Shown here: piece by piece, positions 61,136 to 64,000 of the stretch | How the letters are laid out: every line of letters starts with the position of its first letter | Position numbering within the stretch: position 1 is the stretch's first letter | Origin: Fontibacterium sp040404065 | GTDB taxonomy: Bacteria > Pseudomonadota > Alphaproteobacteria > Pelagibacterales > Pelagibacteraceae | Assembly (NCBI GenBank): GCA_040404065.1 | Contig: JBBAJM010000001.1 | Reading direction: 5' to 3' (one strand) | DNA: 64,000 nt | The notes under the pieces: generated by a model | What the model saw: only the letters and a program-made list of their open reading frames with translations | The model's database searches: none | Told to the model about the DNA's origin: nothing | Position numbers and translations under genes: made by a program

Positions 61136-61666
61136 ATGAAAACTTTTAGCGAAACTAATAGATATGCTAAAGCAGTATATAGGCTAGCTCATGAGGCTAA
61201 AAGTTTAGATGTTCTTGAAAAAGATTTCTTAAAATTAAAAGAGATATTATCTCAAAGCGATGATTTAAAAAAATTTATTAAAAATCCAACTAATAAATAT
61301 TCTGTTATTAACAACGTAATCGATGCTTTGACTAAACACTTTTCATTTTCGGATTTATTTTCAAGATTTTTAAAAGTTTTAAATAAAAACAGAAGATTCT
61401 TCTTTGTGGAAAAAATAGTAAATAATTTTTTTGATTTATTGTTAAACGAAAGAGGAGAAGTTCTTGCAACTCTCAAACTGTCACATGCAATCACAGATAG
61501 TGAGAAGGTAGACATTGCAAAAAAATTAGACGATATTTTAAAGAAAAAAATCAACATTTCTTTTTCTGTGGATCAATCTTTATTGGTTGGTTCAATCTTA
61601 CAAATCGGTAGCACAATGATTGACACCTCCGCAAAGACAAGATTAAATAATTTATTAAATAAATAA
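61136..61666 (+). CDS. atpH: ATP synthase delta subunit AtpH
   Basis: The delta subunit (OSCP-like) links F1 to the peripheral stalk. From ATG 61136 it has 176 residues: NRYAKAVYRLAHEAKSLDVL at the start, then the long helical domain, and the C-terminal SVDQSLLVGSILQIGSTMIDTSAKTRLNNL, which is the family signature. The frame is open from 61085, but the first 17 codons are not family-like. The 93-base gap after priA holds a weak TTGATA-17-TACGAG pair (61071-61099) as the only promoter candidate. F0 genes are not in this window. Confidence 0.95.
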   Translation: MKTFSETNRYAKAVYRLAHEAKSLDVLEKDFLKLKEILSQSDDLKKFIKNPTNKYSVINNVIDALTKHFSFSDLFSRFLKVLNKNRRFFFVEKIVNNFFDLLLNERGEVLATLKLSHAITDSEKVDIAKKLDDILKKKINISFSVDQSLLVGSILQIGSTMIDTSAKTRLNNLLNK

Positions 61667-61668
61667 AA

Positions 61669-63204
61669 ATGAAAATTAACCCTTCAGAAATTACTAACAT
61701 TTTAAAAGACCAGATAAAAAACTTCGGAACAGAAGTTGAAGTTTCAGAGGTTGGTCAGGTTTTAACAGTAGGAGACGGTATCGCCAGAGTTTACGGATTA
61801 GATAACGTGCAAGCTGGAGAGATGGTTCAATTCTCTGAAGGCACTAAAGGTATGGCTTTAAACCTTGAAACAGAAAATGTTGGGGTGGTTATATTTGGAG
61901 ATGACTCAAAAATTAAAGAAGGTGATATAGTTAAAAGAACAGGTTCTATCGTTGACGTTGCTGTTGGAAAATCTTTATTAGGAAGAGTAGTTGATGGATT
62001 GGGAAATCCAATAGATGGCAAAGGACCAATTGATAAAAATGCTGAAAGAAAAAGAGTTGAAATTAAAGCTCCAGGAATTATTCCAAGAAAATCTGTAAAC
62101 GAACCAATGCAAACAGGATTAAAAGCTATTGATAGCTTAATTCCAGTTGGAAGAGGACAAAGGGAATTAATTATTGGCGATAGACAAACTGGTAAAACAG
62201 CAATTGCAATTGATACAATTATTAATCAAAAAGAAATTAACAAGTCTAATGATGAGAGCAAAAAACTTTATTGTATTTATGTTGCAATTGGACAAAAAAG
62301 ATCGAGCGTTGCACAGATTGTTAAAACTTTAGAAGAAGCGGGTGCATTAGAGTATACTATCGTTGTTGCTGCAACAGCATCGGACCCAGCTCCATTACAA
62401 TTTTTAGCTCCTTACACAGGATGTACGATGGGAGAATATTTTAGAGATAATGGAATGCATGCCCTTATTGTTTATGATGATTTATCAAAACAAGCAGTTG
62501 CTTATAGACAAATGTCATTACTTTTACGTAGACCTCCGGGAAGAGAAGCTTTTCCAGGGGACGTGTTCTATCTTCATAGTAGATTGCTTGAAAGAGCTGC
62601 AAAATTGAATGATAAACATGGTGGCGGATCTCTTACAGCATTACCAATCATTGAAACGCAAGCTAGCGACGTCTCTGCTTATATTCCAACAAACGTTATT
62701 TCTATTACTGACGGACAAATATTCTTAGAAACAGAACTTTTTTACAAAGGAGTTAGGCCTGCTGTTAACGTAGGTATCTCAGTTTCTAGGGTTGGATCTG
62801 CAGCGCAGATTAAAGCGATGAAACAAGTTTCTGGTTCAATCAAACTTGAACTTGCTCAGTATCGAGAGATGGCAGCATTTGCTCAGTTTGGATCAGACTT
62901 AGATCTTGCGACCCAAAAACTATTAAATCGTGGATCAAAATTAACTGAATTATTAAAACAAGACCAGTATTCACCCTTAAAAGTAGAAGAACAAGTTGTT
63001 GTTATTTTCTCGGGAGTAAGAGGATTTTTGGATGATGTTGAGCTTAATCAAATAAAATCTTTTGAGAAGAAACTTTTATCAAAAATAAAATCAGAAGCTG
63101 CTGATATTTTAGACAATATTAAATCTTCAGGAAAGATTGATGAAGCTAATGAAGAAAAATTAAAACAATTTATTACTGATTTTAAGAGAGGTTTTGCTAA
63201 ATAA
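61669..63204 (+). CDS. atpA: ATP synthase alpha subunit AtpA
   Basis: AtpA is the non-catalytic nucleotide-binding subunit of F1. The 511-residue protein has the P-loop GDRQTGKT (170-177), VYVAIGQKRSSVAQ-like sequence, the DDLSKQAVAYRQMSLLLRRPPGREAFPGDVFY block, and the arginine-finger region VGISVSRVGSAAQIKAMK. It starts two bases after atpH and ends where atpG begins. Confidence 0.98.
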   Translation: MKINPSEITNILKDQIKNFGTEVEVSEVGQVLTVGDGIARVYGLDNVQAGEMVQFSEGTKGMALNLETENVGVVIFGDDSKIKEGDIVKRTGSIVDVAVGKSLLGRVVDGLGNPIDGKGPIDKNAERKRVEIKAPGIIPRKSVNEPMQTGLKAIDSLIPVGRGQRELIIGDRQTGKTAIAIDTIINQKEINKSNDESKKLYCIYVAIGQKRSSVAQIVKTLEEAGALEYTIVVAATASDPAPLQFLAPYTGCTMGEYFRDNGMHALIVYDDLSKQAVAYRQMSLLLRRPPGREAFPGDVFYLHSRLLERAAKLNDKHGGGSLTALPIIETQASDVSAYIPTNVISITDGQIFLETELFYKGVRPAVNVGISVSRVGSAAQIKAMKQVSGSIKLELAQYREMAAFAQFGSDLDLATQKLLNRGSKLTELLKQDQYSPLKVEEQVVVIFSGVRGFLDDVELNQIKSFEKKLLSKIKSEAADILDNIKSSGKIDEANEEKLKQFITDFKRGFAK

Positions 63205-64000
63205 ATGGCCAGTCTAAAGTTTTTAAGAAATAGAATTGTTAGCGTTAAGTCTACTCAAAAAATAACTAAAGCAATGAAGATGGTTGCTGCTGCTAAACTT
63301 AGAAAAGCACAACAGAATGCAGAAAATGCAAGACCTTATTCTGAGAAATTAAATTCTATAATACTAAATTTAAAAAACTCAGTAACAGATATGGATTCAG
63401 CACCAAAATTATTAGTTGGAAATCAAAAAACCGAAACACATCTTTGTGTTGTTTTAAGCTCTGACAGAGGTTTGTGTGGTGGTTTTAATACTAACATATG
63501 TAGAAAAGCTAAAGTTTTTTTTGAAAAAGCATTAGAAGAAGGGAAGAATTTGAAAATTATAGTTGTCGGTAGCAAAGCTAACGATCAACTTAAGAGAAAA
63601 TATAATCAATATATTATCGATAGAGTATCTCTTAAAGATGAAAAAGTAGTTTCTTTTGCAAAAGCTCAAGAGATTACTGATAAAATTTTAAATCTATTTA
63701 CTAGAAATGAATTTGATGTGTGCACTTTGTTCTATAATAAATTTAAGAGTGTTATTGCTCAAATTCCACAATCACAACAGTTAATACCTGTTTCAATTGA
63801 GGAAAAACCAAATCAACAAAACACAGCAAATAGTCAGTATGACTATGAGCCTGATGAAAATGAAATTCTAGAAAATCTTTTACCAAAAAATATTGCAACA
63901 CAAATTTATGCGGCTTTTCTAGAAAATCAGGCTAGTGAACAGGGATCAAGAATGACGGCTATGGATAACGCAACTAGAAATGCAGGAGATTTGATCTCAA
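63205..64000 (+). CDS. atpG: ATP synthase gamma subunit AtpG (partial, 3' end off window)
   Basis: AtpG is the central rotating shaft of F1. The frame starts at ATG 63205, directly after the atpA stop, with MASLKFLRNRIVSVKSTQKI followed by TKAMKMVAAAKLRKAQ, the N-terminal coiled-coil helix. The Rossmann-like middle contains LSSDRGLCGGFNTNI, and the C-terminal helix has begun (EQGSRMTAMDNATRNAGDLI) when the window ends. About 265 of an expected 290 or so codons are present. Confidence 0.97.
   Translation, partial: MASLKFLRNRIVSVKSTQKITKAMKMVAAAKLRKAQQNAENARPYSEKLNSIILNLKNSVTDMDSAPKLLVGNQKTETHLCVVLSSDRGLCGGFNTNICRKAKVFFEKALEEGKNLKIIVVGSKANDQLKRKYNQYIIDRVSLKDEKVVSFAKAQEITDKILNLFTRNEFDVCTLFYNKFKSVIAQIPQSQQLIPVSIEEKPNQQNTANSQYDYEPDENEILENLLPKNIATQIYAAFLENQASEQGSRMTAMDNATRNAGDLIS

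Noticed and set aside
1..64000. tRNA genes, CRISPR arrays, insertion sequences or prophage genes
   Set aside because: No T-loop like GGTTCRANNCC sequences within cloverleaf context, no regularly spaced repeats, no transposase, integrase or phage proteins were found.

Overview
This is a dense, strongly AT-rich stretch of a small-genome bacterium, most likely a marine alphaproteobacterium of the Pelagibacterales (SAR11) type. The case rests on three points: the proteins are alphaproteobacterial (sdhCDAB next to mdh-sucCDAB-lpd, a priA-atpHAG junction, DUF2794, HspQ, CcmC-H, IalB-like and LivHMGF proteins); spacers are tiny, with many stop/start overlaps; and A/T runs are everywhere. The assignment is inference from gene content, with no database comparison. 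No gene-free stretch exceeds 300 bases. No tRNA, rRNA, CRISPR, insertion sequence or phage gene was seen.

Layout. 1-2.5 kb: partial tsaD diverges from hemC-hemD. 2.5-3.7 kb: folD and a small membrane protein. 3.6-6.4 kb (minus): tas-like aldo/keto reductase, IalB-like secreted protein, argG. 6.5-10.9 kb: housekeeping and small conserved genes (Bax inhibitor-1 type protein, peroxiredoxin, a DUF2256 protein of 42 residues, DUF2794, YciB, DUF3108, HspQ, a 3-hydroxyisobutyrate dehydrogenase type enzyme). 11-13.6 kb: a NitT/TauT type ABC importer. 13.8-21.4 kb: cytochrome c maturation genes ccmC-ccmD and ccmE-F-G-H, split by an oppositely oriented four-gene module (MFS aromatic-acid type transporter, SDR, LigB-like and LigA-like dioxygenase subunits). 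21.4-29.3 kb: a PagL-like lipid A deacylase, then a two-carbon hydroxyacid cluster (FMN hydroxyacid dehydrogenase, aminotransferase, glcDEF, D-hydroxyacid dehydrogenase). 29.3-34.9 kb: TerC and a branched-chain amino acid ABC system in which LivM and LivG are fused. 35-40.8 kb: dapF-ftsY (minus) and ffh-rpsP-trmD-rplS (plus), with a structured RNA leader before ffh. 40.8-45 kb: leuCDB-asd. 45-58.4 kb: sdhCDAB, mmsA, mdh, sucCDAB, lpd. 58.4-64 kb: transaldolase, priA and the start of the ATP synthase operon (atpH, atpA, partial atpG).

Together these genes describe an aerobic heterotroph. It imports amino acids and small organic acids through ABC and MFS systems, oxidises glycolate and lactate type acids, runs the lower TCA cycle from 2-oxoglutarate to oxaloacetate, and makes cytochrome c and ATP.

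The least ordinary items are the catabolic module inside the ccm locus and the ffh leader. Both core enzymes of the module lack textbook catalytic residues, and the module has its own promoter overlapped by an inverted repeat. The ffh leader has three consecutive hairpins and a possible pseudoknot that abuts the ribosome binding site.
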